From: Cycas panzhihuaensis
Lineage: Eukaryota; Cycadophyta
NCBI GenBank assembly: GCA_023213395.1
Contig: CM041465.1
Span: 231,329,741-231,393,740, forward strand
Reading direction: 5' to 3'
DNA: 64,000 nucleotides
The position numbers and the translations under genes are program-made. Of this stretch, positions 24,862 through 36,449 are shown piece by piece. The notes beneath the pieces were generated by a model. The model made no database searches, was not told the DNA's origin, and worked only from the letters and a program-made list of their open reading frames with translations. The number at the start of each line of letters is the position of its first letter. Within the stretch, counting starts at the first letter, position 1.

Positions 24862-25206
24862 TATTAGAAAAAGATGTGAAGCTATGACAATGGGACCCAA
24901 CATTAGACTAATAATGAATAAATGAGGTAAGTATAAAGTAATGAAATAAAGCCTAAGATAGATAAAGCATATATAAGAATGAGAATAAAAATGGTGAATG
25001 AATGGACAAACTTTAAATCACAAAAATGATGATGTACATACTTATACAACAACTCACCATGTGTAAGAACCCTCAAAGATCAACCACTGATTATTGTCAC
25101 GCATTCCAAGGTGGCACACAAATCAAGGTGACCAACAATATAAAATACAATAATATATAAGAGAGTGTGATTAGGATTTGGATGTAATTAAATATTAGAT
25201 CCAATA
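24862..25206 (-). repeat. X1 5' LTR (right copy)
   Basis: It is the partner of 11041-11385 (345 bp each), beginning TATTAGAAAAAGATG and ending GATCCAATA. Confidence 0.85.
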
Positions 25207-25314
25207 ACTAATCACAAAGAGGCATTTATATAATAAGTTTTGAATCAATACATTGATAGGTGGACACACTCATAATCTTACAACCTAACCGAGGTCAAAA
25301 TAGGCTTAAACTAG

Positions 25315-25342
25315 GGCTCTGATAAACCTAGCTCTAATACCA
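25315..25342 (-). other. T primer-binding region
   Basis: The plus strand reads CCTAGCTCTAATACCA beside the LTR, the complement of a tRNA-iMet-type site (TGGTATTAGAGC). A second partial copy, GGCTCTGATA, lies just left at 25315-25324. Confidence 0.65.
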
Positions 25343-25344
25343 CT

Positions 25345-25654
25345 TATTAGAAATAAATGTGTAATATAAGTCTAAACCCTAAGACTATGAAATATAAAGC
25401 CATACATGGTGAAAAAATATGTATAAATATATAACATAATGTACTTATGGGAAATGATCACTTTCAAATTATATTATAATAAACTAATATATATTTATAG
25501 TACACATCATCATATAATTATCTAATCCCAATCTAAGTGTTGCTTGGTCAAATAATAACCTCTTACATAGAGAAGTATGCATACTATGACCTCCTAATAC
25601 ACATCAAAAGAGAAATTATATTAATTTAATATTCCATAGGTTAATATTATGCAA
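25345..25654 (-). repeat. T 5' LTR (right copy)
   Basis: It is the partner of 2380-2703. The right edge is uncertain by about 10 bases, because host and LTR both read TATTAT there. Confidence 0.75.
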
Positions 25655-26455
25655 TCTAGGTTTTGGATAGTTAACTTTCAATTTTCTTTTTATATTTCTT
25701 TAACTTGAAAGAATATTTCTATAGGAGCTCATCTTAAGAATATTAAGAGAGGGTTGAGGAGTTTCCTATGCCTTAATTATTTTTGTCTCTAATGATATAA
25801 AGAGGATTTTGAGTGGGTAATCCCTCCTCTTCCTAGAAAGTTTAAAAGAATCTCCTCCACACTTGTTTGGGTGAATACTACTGCCTAATATAAAGACTTG
25901 ATTAGTTAATCACATGTGCATGTATGTGACCTACTATCCTAATCACCTTTGACTAAGTTTTAGGTGCTACAATTATAGCTTGGAGATAAGGTTGATCTAA
26001 GTCCCCTATTCTCTGAATTATGTTATTGTACATGCTTCTTTTATTGAGGTAGGATAAAGTAAGTCCTATATTCTCTAGTTGTACTCTGTACATGAGGGTG
26101 AGAAATCCCCTATATTCTAGTATTTTGGATACGAGGGTAAGGAATCCCCTCTGGTTATTTATTATGCATAAGAGTGAGAAGTCTCCTATGCTCTAATTAT
26201 TTCATATCTAACAATAAGGAGTCCTCTCTTATCTAATAAATAGTGTAGTGTGAAACCCATTGGTTGCACATTAAAGTAGTCCATTTAGATTATTAGAACA
26301 ATGAGCTACATGTAGTATGGCATTTTATAATTTGGTTTGAAGGATGAGTAAAGTGTGCATATTTATGACATTCCAATAGAAATCAAGAGATGGCAACAAC
26401 TTCTAATTACTAAATCATATTTGAAGAATATACTTTCTTTGAAGGGGGAGGTTAG
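25655..26455 (+). repeat. G2 5' LTR, block 2 of 3
   Basis: It matches 55515-55574 and then 57900-58635 of the 3' LTR. Shared landmarks include GATAGTTAACTTTC, GAGGGTTGA(G/T)GA, repeated GAGGAGTCCCCTATG-like phrases, and ATTAAAGTAGTCCATTTAGATT. It is cut at 26455 by C2. Confidence 0.9.
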
Positions 26456-26937
26456 TGAAGAGAAAATATAACCGAGAAGCAATGTGATAATAGAACTCTA
26501 AACCGTGCAAAGAATAAATAACATAAACAAATCAAACACTCAACAAAGAACACCAAGAGATTCAGGTCTAAGCATAGACCTTTTATTAATCTGAGCAACA
26601 GCTAAAGAATTATAGAGATGAATATACCCTAACTCTTCTCCTCGACTCATCCACGATTATATCATCATTTTCATATTCATATCTTATATGTGCCATTACA
26701 TAAGAATATATAGACACAACATTACAAAGTATCACCTTGCGGTTTTACAATACAATGGGCATAAACCATTGGGCTGACAAAGACCCCTATAAGATACAAA
26801 AAAAAAAAAAAAAATCTCGTGGGCTCCCACCCTTGAACCCCTGCCTAGGGAGCCGTTAGCCCCTAGACCCCACAAAGAGGCTCAGGTGTAACACCTATAC
26901 CCATGTAACACTTGCAAAGTATTCAACATATCTAACA
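26456..26937 (-). repeat. C2 3' LTR (left copy)
   Basis: On the minus strand it starts TGTTAGATATGTTG and ends TATTTTCTCTTCA. It matches 31045-31498 except for its first 60 or so bases. It contains a GC-rich stretch (26820-26885) and a 17-base A run. A TATATATTC box on the minus strand at 26706-26712 is also kept at about 31291. Confidence 0.88.
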
Positions 26938-26948
26938 ATCTCCCACTT
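26938..26948 (-). other. C2 polypurine tract
   Basis: The minus strand reads AAGTGGGAGAT directly before the LTR start TGTTAG, a typical Tnt1/Tork-type tract. Confidence 0.85.
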
Positions 26949-26982
26949 ATTGAACACTTTACAAGAAAAGTTGCATACACAA

Positions 26983-29900
26983 CTATTGAATGCCAAAATC
27001 ACAAATACCCATTACAATTCTACACCATTTAAATTTTTCTATACTAACAATCTTAGTCAATGAGTTTGCAGCATTCTCTTATGTAGTAATCTTTTGCAAG
27101 TCCATCTTGTGATCTTGAACTATTTCCCTCATAAAATGAAACTACACATCAATATTCTTTGACCAAGCATGAAAAATGGGGTTCTTTACTAGGTAGATTA
27201 CACTTTAACTATCACAATCTATCCTCATAGCATCTTGCTTAAAGCCAATATGTGTGCATAGTCTTTATAACCAAACTGCTTCCTTGCACACGAGTAGCTT
27301 CCATATACTCTACTTCTATACTAGAAAGTGCCACAACTTGTTGTCTTTTACTCATCCAACTAGTTGCGCCACCATAAAGGGTAAAAACATATCTGCTTGT
27401 AGATCTTCTGCTATTAAGATCTCTAGCCCAATCAGCATCAACAAAACCTCTTAGGTTCATTGTTCTGCTCTTTATGGGATCTCCTTGATAGCAAATTCCA
27501 TAGTCTAATGTACCTCATGGATAACTAAAAATCCTTTTCACAGCCACCTAATGCTCCTTACCTGGGTTTGACATATACCTGCTAACTACTCCCATTGCAT
27601 GGGCAATGTCTGGTCGAGTACAAACCATCGCATACATCAAGCTACCAATAGCGTTAACATAAGGGACAAATGTCATATCTTCAACTTCTTCGTGAGTCTT
27701 TTGGTATTGTTTAGCTAATGATTTTAAACTAGCAGGAAAAGAAACATTAACTAGTTTACTATCTTGCAACCTAAATCATTGCAATATTATTTTAATGTAC
27801 CATCTTTGGCTAAGCTAAATCTTCCTATTTCTCTTATCCCTTTTAATCTCAATGCCTAAAATAAAATGTGCAACACCAAGGTCCTTCATCTCAAAGTGAG
27901 ATGCCAATTGGTCTTTCACAAGTTGGTTCATTCCTTTATGATTACTAACTAAAAGTATGTCATTAACATATAAAACCAGAATAACAAAATGGTCACCAAC
28001 CTGCTTATAATAAATACAATGATCTACTTTGCTACACACAAAGCCAAATGCCAACATATGTGAATCAAACTTTTGATACCACATCCTTGGTGACTGTTTC
28101 ACGCCGTATAATGACTTCTTCAACATGCACACCATATTCTCCTTGCTTGCAACTTCAAACCCTTTAGGTTGCAATATATAAATTTCTTCCTTAAGATCAC
28201 CATGAAGAAATGTAGTCTTCATATCCATTTGATCCACCTCAAGGTCATAGGTAGTTGCTATAGCTAACCAAAATCTAATTGAAGAAACTTTTGTAATAGG
28301 ATAAAATACCTCACCAAAATCTATTCCCTTGACTTGGGAATAACTCTTTGCTACCAAGTCAGCCTTGTACTTTTCCACGGTACCATCTGCTCAAAACTTC
28401 TTCTTAAAGATCCATTTATTATCAACAGGTTTTCTGCCATCAGGCAGATCCACCAAATCCTACATATTAGTTTTGTCCAAGGCCATCATTTCTTCCTACA
28501 TGGCCTTCATCCAAAGTTGGCTCTCATTTGACTCTAAAGCCTCCCAAACAGTACCTAGATCACCATCTATAGCAAATAAAACACAAGAGGAGCAATGAAA
28601 GTCTTCAGGAATATACCTATTAAGTTGTCTTCTCGCATGAGTTGATCTCCTTAAGATGTGGGGTTCTTGAGGTTGAGCTACCTCTAGAGATTGTTCTTCC
28701 TCTTCAACTAATTCATATTCTAATATAGAATCTTTATCCCTTACTTTAAATTGTACCTTCTTAAAGTATTCCTCCTTTGGTTCTTCATCCTGCTTTAGAG
28801 ACTTAAACTCCTCTCTAAAGACAACATCAGAGTTATACATAACCTTTTGTGTTTCAAGGTTATAAAGCTTATATATTTTAACACCATCACCATAGCCAAT
28901 GAAAATAGTCTTTTTTGCTTTGAAATCAAGCTTAGTCCTTTGATGTTTAGGAACATGTACAAAAGCTTCATAACTAAAAACTCTAAGATGACCAAGAGAT
29001 GGTTTCTTACCAGACCATACTTCTTTAGATGATTTGTATACTAAGGCAGTTGTCGATGATGTATTGATCAAGTAGTTTGTAGTTATCATAGCCTCTGCCC
29101 AAAATTTCTTCTCTAATCCAACAGTAGTGAGCATACTCCTTGATCTCTCCACTAAGGTCCTATTCATCCTTTCGGCAACTCTGTTCTGTTGTGGCATATA
29201 GGGAATCATCTTTTGCCTTGCTATCCCACACTGCCTATAGAACTGCTCAAATTCCTTTAAGCAAAACTCACCTCCATTATCATTCCTCAATACCTTGATC
29301 TGCCTGTTACTCTGATTCTCAACCAAGGCCTTGAATTCTTTGAATTTACTGAAGATTTCAGATTTCTGCTTGAGAAAAGGTACCTATGTCTTTCTCGAGA
29401 AATTGTCTATGAATGAGACAAAGCATTTGGACCCATCCAATGAGGGTACATCAACAGGTCTAAAAACATCGATGTGTACCAATTGCAGAATACCCTTTTC
29501 TCTCTTCGAACTTGAAGGAAAATTGATCTGATTTTGTTTGCCATACACACAATGCTCATAGAAATCAAAATCAAAGGAGCCATTAATTTTAGAGATGTCT
29601 TCTGCCATACCTTTGGAGAATAAATCATGAAGATCTTTCTCTCTAATATGGCCCAGTCTCTGATACCACATCATAGTTTTACCAGTAAGTGATATTTGAG
29701 TCTCGTCTTCTTTATTACTACTTTCTGTAATAGCTGGACTACAACTTCCAGCACACATTGTACTTGCATCAATCTTATATAGTGTTCCAAATCGAACCCC
29801 TCTTGCTAACACTAATGCTCATTGAACCATTTTATAACTGTCTTTATTGAATATCACTTCTATTCCTACATCACTCAATTGACTAACAAACAATAGACTC

Positions 29901-30958
29901 ATAGCTAAATTAGGAATATGACTCACATCAGGGATAGTTTTAACCCTTCTATTCCCAAATCAAACCTTTACCCTTCCATGGCCCATAATTTTATATGGGT
30001 AATGATCCCTAAGAAATACCTCACCTCTATTAATCCTTGTGTATTCACAAAACTAGTCCCTATGGGGAGTAACATGAAGCGAAGCACCAAAGTCATTTAA
30101 CCAAGACTCAACATTTGACAGCTTACTTGAGGTTGCCACATAAATATTGCCATCAGCTTTATAGGAGGCTTTTGCTACCGTGGAAGAAGTAGCTTTAGGT
30201 GACTTTCCCTTGTCTACCTTGACTTGACATTCGCTCTTCATATGGCCAGATTTCCCACATCTCCAACATACCAAAGGTCCTCTACCTGGAGATTTAGATT
30301 TTCCTCTAGATTTTAGTTATGTGTTCCTAGGTCTTTATTGGTCGTGATCTAATGTTTGACCTCTCACTACTACTGCTTCTTTCGAATAATTCTCAAAAGA
30401 TTTTTGCCTTATCTCTTCTGATAATAGACTAGCAAAAACATCATCAAATTTTAGGGTGGCAGTAGCCGTGCTGCTAATCGTCATCACAAGATTATCCCAT
30501 GAATCAAGAAGATAACATAACAAGGTAATACACTTGTCTTCTTCAGACATTGCTATCCCAATTAAAATAAGGTGGCTCACCATGGTGTTAAATACAGTGA
30601 GATGATCTGTAACTATATTTCCATCACTCATTCTAAGTGAATACAACTTTTTTTGAAGAAATAGCTTGTTAACCAGGGACTTTATCTGATACAAAGCCTC
30701 TAACTTTCTCCACAGATCTTTAGCCATAGACTCTGTGGCAACATTTAGCAACACCATGTCTGAAAGGCATAGCCTTATCAAACTAATTACCTTTTGATTG
30801 AGCTTCTTCTAATATTCATCACCCATAGTCACGGGCTTTGTTCCTACTATAGTAATCTACTGATCCTTCTTGGCGAGGATATCTTCCATCTTTAACTTCC
30901 ACAGCTTAAAGTTTTGGCTATTGAACTTTTCAATCTCCATCTTTGTAGTGCTTGCCAT
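26983..30958 (-). pseudogene. gag-pol: C2 gag-pol polyprotein gene, inactivated by stops
   Basis: The minus-strand ATG at 30958 opens MASTTKMEIEKFNSQN, the normal Tnt1-like Gag start. The same frame then runs through the capsid core (30781-30335) and zinc knuckle CWRCGKSGHMKSEC (about 30268). It continues through protease (WLNDFGASLHVTP, where DSG has become DFG), integrase (VHIDVFRP, LRNDNGGEF, RVAERMNRTL; all three acidic residues kept) and RT (QMDMKTTFLHGDL, SLYGVKQSPRMWY, LYVNDILL; YVDD changed to YVND), and into RNase H (GFVDADWARD). One extra base near 27290 is the only shift I found. The rest ends in KFKWC and a stop at 26983. Internal stops mostly replace Gln or Trp. About 1,325 codons, the usual size. 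Confidence 0.9.
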
Positions 30959-31030
30959 GATCTTCATACTCAAGTTCACTACATAAGGCTCCCACTTACC
31001 AAATGGCTTCCCACAGAACTAAAACCCTTA

Positions 31031-31042
31031 GCTCTGATACCA
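31031..31042 (-). other. C2 primer-binding site
   Basis: The minus strand reads TGGTATCAGAGC, an exact match to the complement of the initiator tRNA-Met 3' end. It lies 2 bases from the 5' LTR. Confidence 0.92.
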
Positions 31043-31044
31043 AA

Positions 31045-31498
31045 TAAAAAGAAAATATAATCAAGAAGCAATGTGATAACAGAACTCTAAACCATGCAAA
31101 GAATAAATAACATAAACAAATCAAATACTCAATAAAGAACACCAAGAGATTAAAGTCTAAGCATAGACCTTTTATTAATTTGAGTAACAGCTAAAGAATT
31201 ATAGAGATGAATAGACCCCAACTCTTCTCCTCGACTCATCCATGATTATACCATCATCTTCATATTCATATCTTATATGTGTCATTACATAAGAATATAT
31301 AGACACAACATTACAAGGTACTGCCTTACAGATTTACAATATAATGAGCATAAACCATTGGGCCGACAAAGTCCCCTATAAGACATCCAAAAAATAAATT
31401 TATTGGAGGCTCTCACCCCTGAACCACTACCAGGGGGGTGGTTGACCCCCCAGACCCCCTAGTTGAGGGCCCTACAATGGGCCCCCAAACCCCACACA
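31045..31498 (-). repeat. C2 5' LTR (right copy)
   Basis: It is the partner of 26456-26937. Its outer end reads TGTGTGGGGTTTGGGGG on the minus strand and does not match the start of the other LTR. It contains a C/G-rich block at 31405-31495. Confidence 0.88.
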
Positions 31499-31913
31499 GT
31501 TGGGATTATAAGAAGAGTGACCTACCAGTATTCAAGTGCTCATATTATATGCTCCATCTTGGAGGCACTTTCCTCTTTAGGATTGTGAAAGGTTAAGTGG
31601 TGAATTTGTCTAAAGTAATATGGTTATCTCTTCCCCTTTTATACTAAAATATTTGGCATATTATCTCATTTGATGGTTGTAATTCTATGTTCCCTTATGT
31701 GATTTCACGTGCTACCATGAACAAAAAAAACATGTTTGTAAATGCATAAGCACCCTTGTTCACTTGAATTTATAATATCATATGAGTAAATATTTCTATT
31801 AAGAATATAATACATGATTTGTGTTTTCAACAAATTTATTTAAATGGCTTGGTGCTTACCTTATTAAGTAAGCATTTGTCACGTGTATTATATCCTAAAG
31901 GAAGGTCATGATA
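31499..31913 (+). repeat. G2 5' LTR, block 3 of 3
   Basis: It matches 58634-59033: AAGAAGAGTGAC, TATTTGGCATATTATCTCATTT, CATGAACAAAAR, ATAATACATG. It ends GGTCATGATA, where the 3' LTR ends GGTTGTGACA. Confidence 0.9.
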
Positions 31914-31917
31914 ATTA

Positions 31918-31930
31918 TGGTATTAGAGCC
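31918..31930 (+). other. G2 primer-binding site (tRNA-iMet type)
   Basis: TGGTATTAGAGCC lies 4 bases after the reconstructed end of the 5' LTR. Its presence here, and not elsewhere, shows that 31914 onward is the G2 internal region. Confidence 0.85.
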
Positions 31931-32094
31931 TATGTTTAAAGGCCCACAATAAAATTTCTTAGACAACAATTATTTGAAGGTTCACAAAATAAATATGGAA
32001 CATATTTTCTATAAATAACAAGTTGAAAGTTATCCAAACATTAAATAAAATAAGTAGATTTCAAGTTTTGTGCTAGAAAAGAAAATTGCTCAAG
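31931..32094 (+). other. G2 leader, piece 1
   Basis: Non-coding, up to the C3 target site TCAAG (32090-32094). Confidence 0.6.
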
Positions 32095-32420
32095 TGTTAA
32101 GAAACATGACTAAATACATACATGTTTACATAATTCAAAATCTTTACCATACATAATAAGAAAACAGAATAAACAAAGAATAATTGCATAGTACGTAAGA
32201 TATATGTAGAAAAATATTTTAGTAAAAAACCCACCATAAAAGATATTTTGATTACATTGATACTAAATTACTTAAATATATAATGGACTCTAATTCCCCA
32301 AGAGGTGTCAACTCTTAAAGGTCATGACCCTCCAAATAACTTGCACCTTTTTGTTAATCACATAATTAAACCATACATTGACATTAATAAGTGACTTAAC
32401 ATTAAACTACCATGCTAACA
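32095..32420 (-). repeat. C3 3' LTR (left copy)
   Basis: It runs from TGTTAAGAAACATGAC to CATGCTAACA and matches 37795-38130 throughout (ACATGTTTACA, ATCTTTACCATACA, AAGGTGTCAA and ATGACCCTC blocks). Confidence 0.9.
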
Positions 32421-32432
32421 TTCCTCCTTAAT
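32421..32432 (-). other. C3 polypurine tract
   Basis: The minus strand reads TTAAGGAGGAA before the LTR start TGTTAGCATGG. Confidence 0.75.
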
Positions 32433-32544
32433 ATGAATGTGGAGAATCTGTAGTAGTTTAGTTATCATGAAGGCTGGATTATCCTTTTCCTTTATCCTTG
32501 TTGCTACATCCCCCCTTAAGGGTAACTTTTATGAGTCTCAATTT

Positions 32545-35500
32545 GGTACATATTTTTTTTAAATTAATCTTTAATAAGTTCTTTGGTAAAGGCATTCGCA
32601 AGTTGATTTTCACTTAGACAATAGTTAACTTGTAGCTTCATTGATTTGATCTATTTATAAATGAAGTGGTATTGTATCTTGATGTGCTTTATACAAGTAT
32701 GAAACTCTAGATTATTTAATAAACAAATAGTACTATGATTCTCAATAAAAATAATTAAGTTGCCATGTGAAACTCTAAGAATATCTAAGAGACCTTATAG
32801 CTATATAGCTTCTTTTACACTAATATTGAGTCCTTGATATTCTACCTCTATGGAAGATAGTACCAGTATTTGTTACTTCTTTAACTAACATTAAATAAGT
32901 CCATTGTTGACATCGAAGATATATCTTATAATGGAATTTTGATCGTCAGAGTCATCTTCCCAATCAACATCACTATAGCCATATAACTTTATCTCTTCAC
33001 CATGAAGGTATTAAAGACCAAAATTTAAAGTCCCTTTCAAATACTTCAAAATCTCCTTTATTATAATCCAATGTTGTTCTTGAGGATACTACATGTATCA
33101 AGAAACCAAGACAATAATATAGGCAATATTTGGTCTGGTATAAGTCAAATAGATTAGACTCTCTACTAATTGACAATATAAGGTTCCATCTATAGAGGGT
33201 TTCTTCGTGTCTTTCTATAACTTCATGCCTTTAACACAAGGTGTTGCAACTAGTTTATAGTCTTGCATCCTAAACTTTTCTAGTAGATTCTTTATATATT
33301 AAGTCTGTAACATCATAATCTTATCTTCCATTTGCCTAACCTCAATGCATAGGAAGTAGTGTAGAGGTTCTAGGTCTATCATATCAAATGTCACTACCAA
33401 GTTAGATTTAACTTAAACAATAGTCTTATTACAATTGCCTTTAATAATTAAATCATCTATATACAATGCAATAATAACTATCAAAGTCCTACTCCTTTTA
33501 ATATATAGATTTGGCTTAAGATCTATAACAACAAATCATTCTTCCTTTAGTTTGGTATCAATCTTAGCATACTAAACATGAGGTGCTTGTTTCAAACCAT
33601 AGAGTGATTTTTTCAAATGACATACAAGATGCTCATGACCTTGCTTAATGAATCCCATATATTACAACATATAGATCTCCTCCTTTAGGTCTCCATTAAG
33701 AAATGTAAACTTTACATCTATTTAATATAACTCTCAACCATATGTAGCTACTAAGGAAATGATTAATTGGATAGTAGTTATCTTGGAGACTAGTGTAAAT
33801 GTCTCCTCATATTCAATTCCTTCTTTCTATTTAAACCCTTATAAAGCAAGCATGGCTTTGTACTTATCCACCTCTTTATTGGAGTAGAACTTTGTATTAT
33901 AGACCCACTTACATCCACTTAGGTTCTTCTTTGTAGGTAAAGGAATTAAATCTCATGTGGCATTCTTCATCATTAAGCCATACTCCTCTATCATAGTTCT
34001 CTCTCATGGATCATCCTTTGCTCTTCATATGAAATAGGATCATTGGAGTTATTAGTATTCACCTTAGAGTCTAATTAGCATATTGGCTTCTAGTTCTTTT
34101 ATCATTAGTAAGGTCTTGCAATACAATACCAAATTCTTTTATTGTCTTCCTTGCCCATAATGGTATACAAGGACCTAGTGCTATAGGTACTTTTTCATGT
34201 GATGGCTCATCAATATTACTTTCTCCACTTGGTCCAACTTCCTCTTAAATCACAGTGACTGGCTTATCATCCTCTTTAGTTGTTATAATAGGAAATATAA
34301 GTAATAAGGGGTAAAAAGGTTCTTCTGATGGCTACTTAGAATGATATATTAATGACTCATTAAATTTTATATCCTAGTTAATCACAATTTTTCTTCCCTA
34401 TGGATCCCATAGTTAGTAAGCTTTATTTTGATCATAATACCCTATAAATATGTACTTTAAACTTTTACAATCTAGCTTCTTATGATTATTATTAAGGATA
34501 TGCACCTAAATATCTTAACATAACCAATGGTTGGTTTACAATCAATCTATTTTTCTTTAAGGGTCATGCCATGAACTATTTGAGTGGGTACTTTGTTCAT
34601 AATATAAACAATAGTTATAATAGCTTCTACCCAAAACATCAGTGGTAAGTTTTTAGAATGCACCATACACCTTACCATTTCTATTATGGTATGATTCTTT
34701 CTCTCTATAATGGCATTATGTTGTGGGATATATGGGATAGTGAATTCTTCTTTTATATCATGATCTCAATAAGATTGATTAAATGCATAATGATCATATT
34801 ATTTACCTTTATCACTCCTTAATATTTTTATTTTATTTTCATATTCATTTTCAATATATGCTTTCTAATCATGAAAGTGATTACCCACATCTGACTTATT
34901 CTTAAGGAAATAAAGTCAGGCCTTTCTAGTGTAGTCATCTATAAACACTAAAGTATATCGAGCTCTAGATATAGAAGGAATTAAAGTGGCACCATCAAGT
35001 CTATATGCATAAGTCCAAGCTTCTCCTTAACTCCCCAAGCATTATCCTAAGCAAAAGGATAATGGTGATGCTTTCTATACATAAACCCTTCACACACACC
35101 TTTTGAACATGAAATAGATGGTGATCCTTCCACCACTTTCAACCTTTCATCATTGTGATGCTTCTGTAATTAAGATGATCCAAGTGATCATCCCACAGCT
35201 TACTCACATCATCAGTTTTGGCAAGAAAAATATAAGGTCTCTTATGGAATTAAAATTTCTCGAACACCTAGAAATTATCCCTTGCTTTCCTAGTAGTAAT
35301 AATAGATAAATTCTACTTTTGACCCTTAATCAAGCATCTATCTTTGTAGAGCTCAACCTTCATACCTTATTTGCAGATCTCATAGGCTGAAAGTAAATTC
35401 ATCTTCATCTTATGTATATACCCCTTTAAATTTGCCTCCTACCAAGGATATATTGCCAACACCTTCAACAAGTAGCATACACATATCTCCAAGGATAATC

Positions 35501-35660
35501 TCAACATTATTAAGATCATCACTCAATGTATCAAAGTTCTACTTCTAAAAAGAGATATGTTTATGTACTCTTGACTCCAAAATCCAATAATCTCTCTGAC
35601 TTGATTTGATCGATAAGGCTAAAACTCTAACATAATGTGTTTCAACACTTTTCCCCTTAT
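32545..35660 (-). pseudogene. pol: C3 pol: protease to RNase H, decayed
   Basis: On the minus strand, protease remains as LLDFGVKST (about 35610; DSGA expected). Integrase shows LMHIDLDGAT (about 35005), FIDDYTRKA (about 34945) and IPYIPQHNAIIERKNHT (about 34730), with the third-site Glu present. RT carries DVKFTFLNGDLKEEIYM (about 33700), [13 protein letters not shown] (about 33600) and LYIDDLIIK (about 33455, active-site Asp pair intact). RNase H has YGYSDVDWEDD (about 32965) and KHIKIQYHF (about 32670). It ends with SENQLANAFTKELIKD near 32550. Stops are scattered across all domains and the frame changes relative to gag. Confidence 0.82.
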
Positions 35661-35987
35661 CATCTTGGCTAGCTTTACATTTATCCTATCTTTTGAACTA
35701 GTATTTCTTCTCTCCATGGCATTCCTTTTTGTAGTAGTTATATTTTATAGTGAATTTTTTCTTCTCCCAAGATTCTTCGCCTATTCTTTGTGTGGACTTT
35801 CTTCCTTAACGATCTCTTTCCTTTGCATCTTCACAATTAAGGCTTGATTTGAATCAGAACCACCAAGTATCCCATGGTGTTTTAACTTGGCATCCTTAGC
35901 TAGAATGAGATTTTTAATACCATTAAATATTTCACCCTCTGTTACTTTATCTCTCGTATATATGGTCTATAAAGTTATAAATGCAAC

Positions 35988-36449
35988 TCATAGTTTTAAT
36001 ATAATCATCGCAAGCAATAGTGCATCATCAATTGAGTGTGGTTTCAACTCTTCCAACTTATTCTTCAAATTAGTGACTTTATTCAAGTAGCTGCTTATGT
36101 TGGTCTCATCTTCCACCTTAGAATTGAGAAGCTCCAACATTAAAACAAGATGCCTGTTTGCCTTTTTCTTCTTAAATATCTCACACAACTTTGCCCAAAT
36201 TTTATCTAATTGCTCAAGGTTATGAACCACTACTCTCTAGTTTAGAACCAGTGACAATTTTAATAATCTAACTGCCATGAATTAGTTCCCCCAAAGATAA
36301 ATACATTCTTTATGATCGAGCAAAATTGCATCCACTTTCTCCTTTGTTAGTACCTAGAGTTAATTGACCATGAGTATTAACTTCAGATTGACCTTCTATT
36401 CACTAAAGTTATTACCAATAAAGATGAATTTAGGCATTAATCTATCCAT
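35988..36449 (-). pseudogene. gag: C3 gag, partial copia type
   Basis: The minus-strand ATG at 36449 gives MDRLMPKFIFIGNNFSE. After several stops the frame continues in phase into an open 80-codon stretch (36230-35988) with LDKIWAKLCEIFKKKKANRH and ISSYLNKVTNLKNKLEELK, a UBN2-like capsid core. The part downstream to about 35700, where a zinc knuckle would lie, is too decayed to read. Confidence 0.65.

Larger units (their letters stand above)
11041..25206 (-). mobile_element. X1: non-coding LTR element (LARD-like) holding X2 and C1
   Basis: Both LTRs are 345 bp (11041-11385 and 24862-25206). A G-rich polypurine tract follows the left one, and the primer-binding site lies left of the right one, so it reads on the minus strand. 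ACTA flanks both ends (11037-11040, 25207-25210). Its own internal sequence is about 2.9 kb in three pieces and encodes nothing I can recognise. Such elements must borrow proteins from an autonomous relative. X2 has the same internal sequence order and similar LTRs, so X1 and X2 are one family, with X2 inserted into X1. Confidence 0.85.
2380..25654 (-). mobile_element. T: non-coding LTR element inserted in the G2 5' LTR
   Basis: Two similar LTRs of about 310-324 bp bracket this span, at 2380-2703 and 25345-25654. A polypurine tract abuts the left LTR and a tRNA-iMet-type primer-binding site abuts the right LTR, so the element reads on the minus strand. The host LTR breaks at TGGTTATTA and resumes at TTTTGGATAGTT. 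This matches the uninterrupted copy near 55501-55530, which reads straight through. Its own internal sequence is only about 2 kb (2714-4074, 10516-11040, 25207-25314) and I see no gag or pol in it. The rest is G1 and X1 with their own insertions. Its ends resemble X1 and X2 (TGTTAGAA start, CCAACA end), so it is probably a distant member of the same non-autonomous group. Confidence 0.75.
26456..31498 (-). mobile_element. C2: Tnt1-like Ty1/copia element, best-preserved frame
   Basis: It has LTRs at both ends, a primer-binding site, a purine tract and a gag-pol that stays in one frame for most of its length. Flanks GTTAG (26451-26455) and GTTGG (31499-31503) are a target duplication with one transition. 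The uninterrupted host copy near 58634 reads AGGTTGGGAC. Gag, the PR motif and the RNase H region with MVCTRPDIAHAMGVVSRYM are like the Tnt1/Tork lineage. The outermost parts of the two LTRs differ, as described under findings. Confidence 0.92.
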
